Below, piece after piece: positions 24,561 to 37,923 of a stretch of 64,000 nt of DNA. A program made the translations under genes and the position numbers. The stretch is from Epiperipatus broadwayi (lineage: Eukaryota; Onychophora; Udeonychophora; Euonychophora; Peripatidae). The stretch covers positions 2,542,001 through 2,606,000 of the forward strand of contig JAQFVV010006273.1 of NCBI GenBank assembly GCA_028023455.1, given 5' to 3'. The notes under the pieces are model-generated. The model was not told where the DNA came from, made no database searches, and worked only from the letters and a program-made list of their open reading frames with translations. Positions within the stretch are counted from its first letter, which is position 1. The number at the start of each line of letters is the position of its first letter.

Positions 24561-26008
24561 GGAAGCTTAGCTTTTTAAAATATTACAAATCTCAGCTCTA
24601 GCTAAATCAGCCGATGTAGAATCAATTTTATCGAGGCTGATTCAACATTACAGACAATTTTCTCAAAAGGTATCCGGGAAGGTTTAAACAAAATGAAACC
24701 TTTCAAAACCGAAATTCACTGTAGAGAGGGCTTTCAGATAAATGTAAACGTTTTTTGATTTGGATACATATGTTGGGGATGGTTCTAATTAGATTTGCAA
24801 TTTTTTCTTTTTTGTGTTACCAATCCGAATCTTTAAAGATCGAAAACTTGCAGACAAAAGTCCACAGTAAAGGAATTTTGTTACTAAGGAATAAACGAAG
24901 TAACAATACTTATCAATTTTGTCTAAATTTTTTCGAGTTTCTTTAATAAAGTTTAAAATAATATCTGTTCCTTAGAATTTTATTAACATTATGTTCTTGG
25001 AAACACAATTTTACGCAAGTGGGTATAGTTGGATTTTTTGCACCTAACAAAAAGAACTAATTCTACCTCTTTCAAATATATTAATAGTTTTATTAGCAAA
25101 AGTATAATACAAATTATAAAAAACCATTTCAGCCCAAAAGCAAAAGGAAACAAAAGAGAAAGCACTAGATTGGTTCCAAGAAAAAACCGACAACGGAATA
25201 AAAACAAAGAAATTTCGCCACAAAAGACACAAAAAACCACCTAAGACAACCCCGAACCAGGGCACAAACCAGTAAAAAAACCTACGGAAACGGTTGGAGA
25301 GGGCGCAAGCAGTAAACCCCCACACCCCCCCACTGACGGCAAAATTTCAGCCGGACAACCGAGGAACCTACCAGCAAAACGGCGAGATAAAGGACAAAGG
25401 AAACTCCCCTTGAAGAAACCAATTTGCAGGGGTTAGTTTATCAAACGACCGCCCTTCCGGACGCCTAAAAATATGTATTTTATATATATATATATATATA
25501 TATTATTGGGATTACAATATTAAGAATTTTAATTCAGTATTTCTATATGATTTGTATCAGTGTACTTTTTGCACAAAATGACAAGTTTGAATTAGGCCTT
25601 TCAAAAATACTCTGTTTAGGATAACCTTTGCATACCATTATACACAGAAAGAGATCAGGAAGTATAGCTAATAGCAATTAGCTTGATTTCTTTAATAATA
25701 ATATGGAAAATTGATATTAGAATATGTTTGATTATTTATCTTGGCTTGGAATAATTTCATATGTAGTATGACTTGTATTATTTTGGATTTGTTCACACTA
25801 TGTGTGGGACTGATAATAATCATGGCTATTTGAAGAAAAATTCAGAGATAATTTTTATTGTATAATAATTTTCTTATATTGAATAGCTGCCCCAGTTATT
25901 ACATGTTATTGACCAAGCATGATATAGTAAATGAATGTTAAAAAGGATGTCCAGTACTATATATATATATAATTACAATATTATTTTTAATTAACGGATA
26001 TTTTTATT

Positions 26009-26049
<41 letters not shown>

Positions 26050-26156
26050 GGTGTGAAGGTTGCCTTGACAGCAGTGAGAAATATTGATTACTATGTTTTA
26101 CTGTGAATGTTTAGGTGGTTACTGGTTGGAACTTAATTATATATATATATATATAT

Positions 26157-27640
26157 TAGAAAGTACAGTACTTGAAAATGGTAAATTAATTGAGAAAATG
26201 TTACAGGAAATTATTGTTTTTGGTATGTATACAATACGTTCATTATTTGATTTTGTTGGTAAAATTAATATTGTTGTTGATGTCAGTGAAATGTATGGAT
26301 CAATTGATAGAATATCTTCTATTGAAATAATTAATAATGCATTAAAGTTAAAAAATGTTAAAATTTATTGCTGAAACATTAAACTTTATTGATAAAAATA
26401 TTTATGCAGTTTTTACGCATGAATTTTATAAAATTAGTAATGGCTGGCCAATGGGTCTTCCTACAGTTGCCCAAATATGTAATTTTGTTATATCTATATA
26501 TGAAGAAAATATTTTGAAAAAGGAATATTATCAAAAAAAATATTACTTTATACAATTGATATGTTGATGATGTTTTTGTTTGTGGAAAGCCAAATGCTAT
26601 TAATGATTTGTTTAATGAATTAAATAATATAAAGAGCTTAAAATGGATTAAAACAGATGAAAGTTTAATGTATGTTCAATTTTTAGATCTTAAGATAACT
26701 AGAAACAAAGATAAACTGGATTACTATATGACTCTAAAACCAATAGCAAAAAGAAGATATATTCCATATGAATCAAAAGTATCAATGTCACATAAAATGG
26801 CAGTTTGAAGTCCTTATTTAGGAATGATAACCTTTGTAAATATGCATCGGATAAAATCAAAAATATTGAAATTTAGTATAATGAATTGTTAAACATTGGA
26901 TATAATTATGATTGTGTTTATTATACTTTTAAAAATTTTAATTCTAAATATAAAAATAATATTAATAATAATTATTCTGATAAAAAATTTTGGATATCAA
27001 TACCATATATTTCAAATCAACAGGCAAGTTTCATTAAGAAAATTTATCAAGATATATGTGATATTGCATTTCATGCACCACCTACATTGAATAAATTGAT
27101 AAATAATTCAAAGGATAAGACTTTATTAACAAATAAAAACTGTATCATTTACGAATGGATATGTAGGTGTGGCAGTGGATATATAGGTGAATTGAGATGT
27201 GTATCTGAAAAAAGAACAAAAGAGCTCTTGTTATTATTAAAAAGAGTTCAAAATACAAAACAAAATTATAAAAATAATGATAATTTATCACCTTCTGTCT
27301 TTTATGACCATAAAAGAAATAATAATAAAAGAAAAATTAAAGAAGTGATGTTAATATATAAATACAAGCAAAATTTAATTAATAGGCAAGCAGCAAATGT
27401 TAAGATCACGAAATTATGGGAAAGTTGACATCCTGTAATTATGGGAAAGCTGACATTTTAAAAATATTAGTTGATAAACACTATAAAGATAGTTGAAAGC
27501 ACTTCTAAGTGATGGTTATAGATATATTTTTATAAACTTTTAAGTACTGTATTTTCTAATATTTATTTATAAATTTACATATATTATTTTGAAGAAATAC
27601 AGACATCAATTTGTAGCATTTTTAATATATATATATATAA
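26157..27640 (+). mobile_element. PLE copy 2, decayed, between two (TA)n tracts
   Basis: A plus-strand PLE related to copy 1. It starts directly after (TA)n at 26136-26157 and its 3' UTR ends at (TA)n 27626-27640. It keeps more of the RT domain than copy 1 but has several frame breaks. Its 3' UTR has the same potential stem (ACUA/UAGU) followed by GAAAGCACUUC as copy 1. Confidence 0.85.
26160..27428 (+). pseudogene. PLE copy 2 RT and GIY-YIG pseudogene
   Basis: RT blocks in order: VVDVSEMYGSIDR (first catalytic Asp) near 26270, NGWPMGLPTVAQICNFVI near 26440, VDDVFVCGK just after 26565, FLDLKITRNKDKLDYYM near 26690, then WISIPYISNQQASFIKKIY near 26990 and the endonuclease IIYEWICRCGSGYIGE near 27150. 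Frame changes occur near 26365 and 26565 and a stop at 26806. The 26886-27428 segment is open for 180 codons. The order equals copy 1, which it helps to interpret. Confidence 0.87.
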
Positions 27641-27785
27641 TTAAAACACGTTATAAATTTTATAACTTGCTTTTAAGCTTGCATTTTATGATCACTAGAT
27701 GCAGCTTTACCAATAGCTCTAAACAAGTTTTGTTTACATAAGTGCTGAAAGAGATAGAATTCAAAATCTCTATCATTCCTCCCTA

Positions 27786-27842
27786 CCTCCAGACCAGCTG
27801 GTTTCGAGCTTAATGGCTAATGTCAGTAAAGGGCTGGGAGAC
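27786..27842 (-). ncRNA. Hammerhead, family B, mutated core strand
   Basis: Minus order: CCUUUA, CUGACAU (G8 and A9 changed), AGC/GCU stem II, CGAAA intact, stem III ACC/GGU around AGCU, cleavage triplet GUC, UGGAGG. Predicted inactive. Confidence 0.7.
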
Positions 27843-27897
27843 TCTATCATTCCTCTCTACCTCCAGACCTCCCTACATCCAGACCAGCTCTCCCAAC

Positions 27898-27941
27898 CCT
27901 TCACTGATGTGAGCCATTAAGCTCAAAAACAGCTGGTCTGA
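27898..27941 (+). ncRNA. Hammerhead, family B, mutated
   Basis: Stem I CUUCA side, core CUGAUGU (A9 to U), stem II GAGC/GCUC with a CAUUAA loop, AAAA for GAAA, then ACAGCUGGU and triplet GUC. Predicted inactive. Confidence 0.7.
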
Positions 27942-28035
27942 TAGTAGGGAGGAATGATAGATTTTGAATTCTATCTCTTTCAGCACTTATGTAAACAAAG
28001 CTTGTTCAGAGCTATTGGTAAAGCTCTATCTAGTG

Positions 28036-28037
<2 letters not shown>

Positions 28038-28115
<78 letters not shown>
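28038..28115. repeat. (TA)n microsatellite
   Basis: Immediately follows retrozyme-like element R5. Confidence 0.95.
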
Positions 28116-28118
<3 letters not shown>

Positions 28119-29155
28119 AATGTAGTTACTTGGAATGATAAATACTTCAAGCATTGATTATATTATGCTCTAATTCCTATTGGTAAATCTACTTTGCAAA
28201 TGAAAAATGATTTAATTTTTATTTGCTTTCTCCAAATTTTATAAGAATTTCAAATTTGACAAATAATATTAATTAGGGCAAATATGCAATCAGATTCATA
28301 TTATAATAAAGCCTCATTTACTGTGGTTTATAATTTAACTTCATAAAGTAGAAAATATTGTCCATTTACAATTTAAATAATTATACTTATTTTGGATTTA
28401 AATATAATAAAAGTATCATCTTTATTTATGAAAACATGCATATTAGAATTTGAAATAATGGATAATTTTTATATAATTAATTTATAATCCAATATTGTAA
28501 ACTTAATTATTGGGTTAAATATAAGATGCATAATCACAAATTATATTAAACAATGATGACATGTTATTCCTTTGTTGTATATGTCTACTGCTATCACTTG
28601 TTATGTTACTTATTGCTTATGATTAAACATGTTAAGAGACATATTACATATACATTATTAATTTGCAAATATAAAACTTTATAGCAATTTAAGATATAGT
28701 TTTTAAGTTAGTTAGAGTACAATAAAATAAAAACTTAGTTTCTAATTATTAATAGAATGATAGTTTCATTTCATTAGGGAAAGTATGAAAAACAAAGCTA
28801 ATGCATGATCATCATTCAGGAAGGTTATATTTACATGCATTTCTTTAATACTATTTTATTCTAACCTTTCATGTTAAGAGCTATATTATAAATTTTAATC
28901 AAACTCTTTGCATTATTGAAATGCATATTTGATAATTATTTATATTCGTGCTTTTGGAATAAGGTTAAAGTGCAGACATTTTATTTGCTAGATCTATCTA
29001 TAAATGAATTAAACTTTTTGTCATATGTAAAAATGTAAATGATAAAAGCAAAATCACACTCACACACAAGATAAGAAAGCAATAGATTAAAAAGACAGAG
29101 GAAAAAGATACAAAAAGAAAGGAAGTAGTAACTTAAATTATTAAAATTAATATAC

Positions 29156-29241
29156 TTCTCCCATTTGCGTCTCACTTAAGGAAGTCATTTTCATAACTTT
29201 TCTTAGTAGCATGCTTAACAATGCTCCTCTTAACCGAATTC
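29156..29241 (-). CDS. ABCC5: ABCC5-like exon: first intracellular loop
   Basis: An 86-bp exon with acceptor ttatttaag and donor GGAGAA|GTATAT. The first two bases complete a Gly codon, followed by 28 codons and a phase 0 end. The peptide GIRLRGALLSMLLRKVMKM followed by SETQMGE matches the ABCC5 block GVRLRGAILTMAFKKILKL and SLGE, which forms the coupling loop contacting the nucleotide-binding domains. In the intron, only about 27 bp separate the acceptor from a 0.4-kb compound tetranucleotide repeat. Confidence 0.92.
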
Positions 29242-29268
29242 CTTAAATAAAATAAATTTGTCAATTAG

Positions 29269-29676
<408 letters not shown>

Positions 29677-31917
29677 GCAATTGCAGGAAATTTAAATATA
29701 TTATATAATGTAAAATATAATAACACAACGTTTTATTGAAAATTACTTTAAAAATTAAATAGAAACTTTTCTATAATAAAAACCTTACATAAAATTGACA
29801 CTTTGCTTTAATATTATCCATTAGAGAATAACTACTGAAAAAGTTAATATTTAACTATACTTTTCAATAAAAATAAGTGGATTATCAGCCACTCTGCAGC
29901 TTAAGGCATAATTATACGGACATTCTTTGACTGAATTTTTAAAAGGAAAAAAAAATATTTTTTTGGTTTACTTTGTAGTTGCTTAAATGTAGCTGACCTA
30001 TCAAGTAACTAACAATAAATTATATTCATTATGAGTCATTTAATTGCTACAATGTATTTAAAATCAATGATCTCAGTTTTAACAATTATATTTTTGGTTT
30101 TTACTCTGTTTAAATGTAATGTACATTTTATTTTTACAATAATTAAGCTATTCATAAAATTCACATTTCAATATCAGATTACTATTTCAATAATAGTTTG
30201 AAATCCAAATATAAAATTGAAAACATTCTATTAGAAACTTTCAAATATTTTTATATTCAAACCACATGTAAACACATTTGTAATAATAATTTGTAATATG
30301 CTACATAAATTTTAGATAGATGTAATTACAATCAATTAAAATTAACATGAAAGTTAAAACTATGCTATCTAGTAATAATAATAGTATTTCTCTGGTGCAA
30401 TTAAATCAAGAATGGAGTTGTCTTTAACATTATGAAAGAAGTATAAATTAATTGTACAAAAGCATCACTATTTTATAATTATGGAGAAAAAATATGGAAT
30501 TGGGTTTGTCCATGATATTGTTGAGATAGTTTGTGAAGAAAGAAATGATAAAGAATGAAAAGCAAAGAAGCTTAAAGAGTTAATAGGATTCAAATAAATA
30601 AAATTTGCATTTTAAAAATGCTATTTAAAGGCAAAATGTTATGTTAATATTGATGAATATGCCACTAAGTTATGTTGATAACCATGAATAGACCACTAAC
30701 TTGTTGAAAGGATTTAGTTTATTATGGTATTTTCATATTATACATAGTATTAGCAGAGATTAAATCTCTTTTATATGTGTGTGTAAAAAGGTAACAAAAT
30801 ATTGGAATTAATTCTACATTTTTTTAAAATATCAATAAATAAATAAATAATTTTGGTACATTGAAATTTGTGCAAATAGTTTCAATATTTTGTTTTGATG
30901 TTATATATACAGTATAATATTTTTTTAACATTAATTTTTTTAAATAGTTTTTGTTTGGCTACTAAATAAAATAGTTTTTTTAATAATTATATTTTCACAT
31001 TTTTTATCATACTATGAAAAATAAAGGAATATTACAAAAGATGTTTATCTTGAGATAATTTTATTGCAAATTAATAAATGCTAGTTATATTTTTTGATTA
31101 TTTTTATATACATATTACAACTCTGGTAACTATTGATAAAATTTAAAAAACTATTTTGCTCTATATTATTTAGTGGAGGGAAGCATTAAGATGAGTTTTG
31201 GATGCAAAAAAATTAAAGCAAAAATAGAATAAATATTTGGAATGTACACGTTGTTTATGTTAAGATGCTAGGAATAATATAGAACATATTTCAAGACAAG
31301 TGATATGTGAATACAGAAAAATATAAAGATGAGAAGAGCAAAAGTAGTAAAAATGTTTTTATTTTGGTTTCTCTGAAGAGAATGAGACAGCATGATTTGA
31401 TAACATGGTAGTAAATTTAAAAACACATAGAGTTTTCATTAATATAAAAAAAATTTCAGAGAGAGAAAATATTTAAGTTAGCTAATATAGTTTAAAAGCA
31501 CATAGCATTTCTTGCAGAGAAACTTTTGTATTTTTTTCAGGAAAAATCTTTTTATATCACTTCGATGTATAACATTAACATTGTGTAACAGGAATGCTAA
31601 AATACTAGTGGACTATCTTAGAGAATAATTTTCCCAATAATAAAAGAACAGAATAAAATTCTCTTTTCTCATTCTAAATGCTAATTTCTATAATAACAGC
31701 AATGAATTGAAATCATCAGAATTTACGACAAGATTAAAATAACAAATAATACAGATCAAGAATATATAATAATAACAATTAATTTATATTATAGTTTTAA
31801 TTTAGAGGAAAATAAATAATACTATTCAATATTAGTGTTATTTATTTTAATTGATTTTATAAATACAAAATTAGTGTTGATATAATTTAGTGATATATTT
31901 TAAAACGTCAATGAGTA

Positions 31918-32051
<134 letters not shown>

Positions 32052-32259
32052 AGAATATTTGGGTGCTGTGGAGGCACAGATTATTATTAGTGGGTGGGCA
32101 ACTAAGTCCCTTAGTTGAAATTGAAACTTTTCCTATCCCATAGTAGCTTATTTCAGAGGGAGGAGGTGGCAGAATTAAACGATTTTGAAAATTTAACAAT
32201 AGGCAAATAATATGTAATCTTAGTCATTATAATAGTAAAATTTAGGATAAAGAAAGCGT

Positions 32260-33300
32260 TAAGCTTTGGAGAGGGAGTTGGTAATCCATGTGTCTTTTTC
32301 TTGAAGTTATTCAAAAAGCCATAAATTTAATTGCATCAATTGTTCAAAAGTTCCCAGTGCTATGATTGCTGTTACAAGTAATCCCAACTAATAAACCTCC
32401 CCCTATATTAGCTTCATTTCTCATCACCCTTTACCAATCAATCTTACCAGCATCCAACAAATCAACATTCTCCATGACTAATAAATACACATACTGAAAA
32501 ACATATGCTATACTATATCTGGAAGACATCAAAGAATATTCTTCCATGCTTGGTATCAATAACTTCCAACTACTCTGCTCCTTCAAAAGATGGTCCCTGG
32601 AGTCTAAATTTTTTGATTTCCTAGATCATCTTAACCTGCATGTATTGCCAGCATCACATTTTCTCCAATATCACTTCTACATAAAAATATAAATCCATTC
32701 TGCACCTTATGTAATGTGTCTAATAAAACTCAGCATCACTTTCAGCAGTGTCAAGCCCTCAAACAAATTGGGACTATCATACTAAATACATACAGATGAC
32801 TAGTTTCATTTATACAACAGCTATTCAATCCCATCAGAAGATTACCCTCCCACAGCACATGCAACAACATTTATTCTGTATGCCTTCTGGTGCACTTTCT
32901 GCATCTTCACTATTGGTAACAGCACCAGAAGCCACCCAGATACATTCATCAATAAACAACAAATCAAGACCTAGGACAACAATACTGCACCCCCGGCTAT
33001 TTTTGCTGCCACCTGGTCACTACTAAAACAACCATACAATCTATGATAGGTCATAATCCAACAATAACCACATTGAAAAAGCATTTAATGGTACTATCCA
33101 TTACTCTCAACAGAACTCACCTTCACTAACTGCCTTCAACTCCATTCACCATCAGACTACAGAATTTACACCACCTCTATCACAATCTACCAACTGTAAC
33201 CATATATAATTTTACTCTGAATTGACTTTATTCTTCATACAGCATCCATAGGTTGATTTTATGCTACATCAATTATAAATTATCTCCCTAGTATAATACA
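32260..33300 (+). pseudogene. GC-richer coding relic with retroelement-type zinc finger
   Basis: A 1-kb stretch with much higher G+C than its surroundings. In one frame near 32700 it encodes FCTLCNVSNKTQHHFQQCQA, the Cys-Cys-His-Cys arrangement seen at the C-terminus of some LINE proteins. Upstream and downstream frames are broken by stops. Element type not determined. Confidence 0.35.
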
Positions 33301-33626
33301 AGATTAACAATTAAAAGAACAATAATCAAGAATTATTTAGTGACTGTAAATAACTTTCAATATGATGCCAGATTTTATAAACTTAGATCATATCTATCTA
33401 TCTATGATGTTTAATACTGAAGTGTTTTTATACCTTTAATGATTAAATTTGATATTCATCTCAGTATCAAAACTAGTAGCAACATTTGTAAAAAATATAT
33501 CTTGAAACTTGATTATTGTAACTTTTAAAATTAACCTGTACAACATGATTGCATTTGTAACCCTTACAAACAATGTTATGTAATACCATGTAACCCAAAA
33601 GATTAATAAAGATTATTGTTGAAATA

Positions 33627-33826
<200 letters not shown>

Positions 33827-33828
33827 AC

Positions 33829-33976
33829 CAGATATCACATTTACATTCCAAGAAAAGCTAAACATACAAATTCGAAAGATTTCAGCAAATGTTAGGACTA
33901 AGAGGAGAATTACACTTATCCATACTGGTTCATTTTTATGAAGTACAAGTAATAGTATATTATTCACCACAAATGT
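33829..33976 (-). CDS. ABCC5: ABCC5-like exon: second TMD1 helix
   Basis: A 148-bp exon with acceptor tattacag and donor TCTG|GTAATT. It opens in phase 0 and ends with one base, G, which combines with GA of the next exon to give Gly. The peptide contains TFVVNNILLLVL, then WISVILLLVLTFAEIFR and SFSWNVNVISG, matching the position of human ABCC5 AFMVKHLLEYTQ, LLLTEIVRSW and LNYRTG. It is a membrane helix plus the start of the first intracellular loop. The donor runs straight into a long (ATT)n tract of the intron, so the exon-intron border and the microsatellite are directly adjacent. Confidence 0.92.
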
Positions 33977-35162
33977 CTGTAATATATGTATATATACATT
34001 CCTAAATATGAAATTGTATTATATATATATATATATATAATAAAATATAGATCAATCAAATAATAAAATACTTAGAATATATGTAAGGCAAAAGCAATTC
34101 ACTCCTTTACTATTATTTAGGATAGATGAGTATTCAGCAATTATCAAATGCATACAAAATCCCTATAATTATTCTTTAAAAACCCATCCTCAGACTAGTT
34201 TTTGGATTTCACCTCTATTAATGAGGACTAGGTTTATTGATAAATGCGAAAATCAGAAATTGATCTGAAGTTGAAGATATATATCTAAGAATAAAAATTT
34301 GTATGTATCTGGTAGTCATTAATTATTCAAGTTTACATTAGTTAGTAGTGAATGAAGAGCTGCTTTTGTAATATATATATATATATATTGTAACGTTTTG
34401 ATTGGTTATCCATGGTCAGAATGGCATATAAAATGTAAATTATCATTCCAAAATTTTAAATTTATAATCAAGATAATATTAAATCTATAAAACTTGGATA
34501 ATATAGCAATAAATGAATTAATACGTATAATTTTAAAAAGATAATTCTATAGAGATTAATATATGTTATTATTTATAATCAGTTATATTAATATACATTT
34601 TAATATTTAATATAAATTTTATAATTCTAGCTGTATAATTTTAAAAAGTGGTAAATCTAAATAAACATCGTTATATACAAATTTGATTTTGAATTATTTA
34701 ACACTTGAAGTTTCTTCAAAAGTTAAAAATAGAATTGTATTCAACAAAAGAAAGAACAAATATTTACCACAAGATGATAATTAATTTTAAAAATTATCTT
34801 AATAATAAAATAGATATATTTATTATAAAGTTTATAGGTTAAATTAGTTAATCATATCAGAGATTCAAAACATAATCTGAAATACAACTTGATTTGTAAG
34901 TTTTAATTTAAAAATAAGTTTCATTTATTTTAAACAGAAATTCTAAAAACAGTTGTATAAAAAACTTGGACAAAATGATGGGAAAATCAACCAATCAGAT
35001 TCCAAAAAATGACTCTCTAATGTTACATTTTCCGGTTTTCTTTAAAAAAAGAGAAAACTATCAGATGATTAAAAAAAAAAAACCCAGATAGTGGTGTTAA
35101 GTTTTTTTTTTTTTTTTTGTATATTATAAAAGTTAAAGTATTGAAGTCTTAATTAAATAAAC

Positions 35163-35770
35163 TGTCACATCTGACCCTGCCTTCAGAAGTGGACTATTCC
35201 AGATTCCTTGCCTGATTAGCTAACACCCAGTTGCTATCCAAAGGGATTAAAACCTTCACTGAGGTTCACACACTGAATTCGCATGTTTACAGTAAGGAAG
35301 GGGATCTGCCATTAAATAGTCAGCCTTTTGGAGACAAGGCAGAGAGCAATTACTTCTGTTAACCTGAATGACAGAATGTACTCTCCATTAAACCTTCTGC
35401 CATCAGCAAAGGTATTTATCTAGTTATTTATCACAATGTCCATGTAGTGAGGTAAGTCCACCTATGGACTGGAAACTGCTGCATCTGAATTAGAGCTAAT
35501 TGAGGCAAGCTAAATACATAGCTGGAAGAGTCATACCAGAGCTCACAAGGCAGGCTAATCATTTAGCTAGAAGTGAGCTCCATACTTGGCTTGACTATCT
35601 CAGCATTCAAGTGTATCAACTATATTTATTCATTTGTTCAACTAACGTGTGTATATTTTTGGACTAATAAATTTTACATATTAATTGCTAAATAGTTATT
35701 ATTAATTGCTAAATAGTTATTCTTTTTGTATCTGTTGGTTTGGAAACGAACCTGCAAGCCTAATCAAACA
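35163..35770 (+). repeat. 5' LTR
   Basis: Starts tgtcacatctgacc and ends caaaca (TG...CA). It has a tandem duplication of attgctaaatagttatt near its end and a block around 35525-35545 that the 3' LTR lacks. Many substitutions against the 3' LTR show an old insertion. Confidence 0.92.
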
Positions 35771-35935
35771 CAACAGATTTGGTGCAGCTGCACAGAAATT
35801 TTTTCCTCATGGCTGGAAAAAATTAGAATAAACTACGTGAGTTTAAACAGATCTGGCACAGTAACAGAGAAATTTTTCCCTCATGGCTGGAAAAATTATA
35901 CTATAAAATATACCAGTTTCAACAGATTTAAACAT
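35771..35935 (+). repeat. Tandem 74/75-bp repeats at the primer-binding leader
   Basis: Directly after the 5' LTR, a unit beginning aacagatttgg and containing cctcatggctgg is repeated (starts at 35772, 35846 and a partial one at 35921). The tggtgcag/tggcacag block is where a primer-binding site is expected. Confidence 0.8.
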
Positions 35936-36248
35936 ATGAAATAAATATGTGATTGCGTATTTTGCATATTGGTTTTATTATTTTTCTTTTTGAAAAAAAT
36001 GTACATTCCTGTAATTTCATTATGGTGGTATTTATTTAAAGGAAAAAAACTATATAAAACTGTTGAATAAAATTGACCGCAAACATAAAGGCATGTCAAT
36101 TGGAAGCTTCAACCAATCATGAGAGCTTTACTCACAAGACAGCATAAAAACTTGCTCTATTGATTTAAAAGCTTTGTTGAGTTACTTAGAATACCATAAC
36201 TGTAAAATCAAAACAGGTATGAGTGCTGACTCGCATAAATAAATAAAG

Positions 36249-36771
36249 ATGGCTAAAGCAATCTGCTCTGTGGAATGTTTTGATCCAGCTCAACCTGAGA
36301 GTGGCCAAATTATAAAGAGCATTTGATTTTTTACCTACAGGCTAATGAAATGAAAAAGCCTGAGTTAAAGTTAGCCACACTAATGACTGTAATAAGTTCA
36401 CAAATGTACGATATACTCAAGTCTCAATCTATGGCTGTAACCCCAGCCAAGCTGGATTTTAACAGAGTGTTGACAGTTCTCACAGACTATTTTCCTCTAA
36501 ACCCTTGACAATAATGCAGAGATATCATTTTGATCTCAGCATACAAGAACAGGGTAAAACAGCTAGAGAATTTGCAACACGAATCTGTATATTAGCCTTG
36601 AAGTTCAATTTCAAAGACTTCTTGAATGAAGCACTTTGTGATCGTTTTATTTGTAGCATAAACAATCACAACTTGAGGCTGAAAATGTTAATGATTTTGG
36701 ACCTAGATTTTGAGACAGCAGTAGCTCAGGCAAGACTAGCAGAGACAATAGCTAGTCAAGCTACCCATTAA
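36249..36771 (+). pseudogene. Gag pseudogene of the LTR element
   Basis: A start ATG at 36249 opens MAKAICSVECFDP. Breaks near 36320 and 36506 split the frame. The second and third pieces read LATLMTVISSQMYDILKS and FKDFLNEALCDRFICSI, followed by DLDFETAVAQARLAET, the typical capsid-region helices of Ty3/gypsy Gag. The frame ends at 36771. A CYRCNMHMHKEC zinc-knuckle remnant follows at about 36880. Confidence 0.8.
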
Positions 36772-37086
36772 AAAATCTTACAACAAAGTATGAAGTACAA
36801 AAAATTGAGCATAACACTGGGTCACCCAAATACACAGTCAGCTCAGAAAACTCAGCTTCAAATAGCCCACAGCTTTGTTATAGATGCAATATGCACATGC
36901 ATAAAGAATGTCCATACCACAAAGCAATATACATGTTTTGCAAGCAGTCAGACATATAAAGGCAGCATGTCTAAAATTAAAAAGACAAAGGCACTTATAA
37001 GAAACATAAATAAGTTGCCTGTATAAACCATATCAGAGATGACAAGTCTGAGTTTATACATACTATCATAATAAATAATACACCAG

Positions 37087-37860
37087 TTAAGATTTGACAC
37101 AGGGTCAGCAGTGTCTATAGTTTCAAGAAAGACCTCGACAGTTAAAAGGAATAAATATAAACTGCACCCTTGCAGTAAATCAATATCAGACTACCAAGGG
37201 GATAAAATCAAACTCTTGGATCAGACAAGAGTTAAAATTACTATGCCTAACAAAACTATATACCTACCACTGGTAGTGGCATTAGGTAACCATTGTGATT
37301 TAATAGGCCATGACTGGTTCAGTCACTTAGGGTTCAAACTGAACAAAGTGAACCAGCTCACAATATTATCAAAGATGAAGTCTAATTACTCAGAATACTT
37401 CAACAAAAAGCTGATAATGAAAATGGATGAAAGCTGGAACACCAGAATTGCCAGAACTCTGCCAGCGCAGCAGTCCATTCAGAGCACAGTAACAGGGAAG
37501 ACTACTGCACAACTGTTATTCAACAGACCCTTAAGAACTATGCTATCAACTCTGAAACCTGATGCCAAACTCAAACAAGAAGATAAAAAAATAAAACTTG
37601 AAATAGGGACACAAGTACTATGTCATATGTACAATGGATCCACAAAATGGAGACCAGCAGTGGTGACTCAAATAAAGGGGCTTTACACTGTCATGCAAAC
37701 TGAAGATGGTCATCATCATCATCACCATCACAATCAGCTAAAACTCAACCACACATCAGAAACTATCAAGACAGCAGCAGACAACCAGAAACAAGTTAAT
37801 CAAGTGAAGAAGATGAAGACAGGAACAGTAATCAACTGGAGAAACCAAGAAAGTGGATAA
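37087..37860 (+). pseudogene. Protease joined to integrase C-terminus (internal deletion)
   Basis: One open frame begins with the aspartic protease motif FDTGSAVSIVS near 37093 and continues through LIGHDWFSHLGF. Near 37420 it passes directly into integrase C-terminal sequence with GKTTAQLLFNRPLRTML, GTQVLCHMYNG and KWRPAVV. About 1.5-2 kb of RT, RNase H and integrase core normally found between them is gone. A run of seven histidines comes from a CAT/CAC repeat near 37710. The frame ends before the polypurine tract. Confidence 0.85.
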
Positions 37861-37923
37861 TACATTGCCCAGTGCATTTCTATGACTATGTACTCCAGGT
37901 CTAATTTTAGCCAGAGGGAGGGA

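Larger units (their letters stand above)
22846..25504 (-). mobile_element. PLE copy 3, near full length, decayed
   Basis: A minus-strand PLE bounded by (TA)n at both ends (22846-22863 and 25480-25504). The 5' region (25.47-25.05 kb) is notably GC-richer. Order on the minus strand: 5' leader, N-terminal region, RT, GIY-YIG domain, 3' UTR with a hammerhead-like motif. Multiple stops and frameshifts throughout. Its RT motifs differ from copies 1 and 2, so it is another PLE lineage. Confidence 0.85.
27641..28037. mobile_element. Family B palindromic retrozyme-like element R5
   Basis: Lies between (TA)n at 27640 (end of PLE copy 2) and (TA)n at 28038-28115. Inverted arms cover about 27700-27845 and 27895-28037, each with a hammerhead. 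The centre carries extra copies of a cctccagacc-type block (27786, 27850, 27870). The arms differ by several substitutions, so this is not a fresh fold-back. Confidence 0.75.

Noticed and set aside
24989-25325. Overlapping open frames on both strands
   Set aside because: They lie in the GC-richer 5' leader of PLE copy 3. Composition (Phe/Leu or Lys/Arg runs) and overlap indicate chance frames.
37708-37731. His-tag-like run as a vector remnant
   Set aside because: Encoded by mixed CAT/CAC codons within integrase-tail sequence. A short CAT repeat expansion is the simpler reading.
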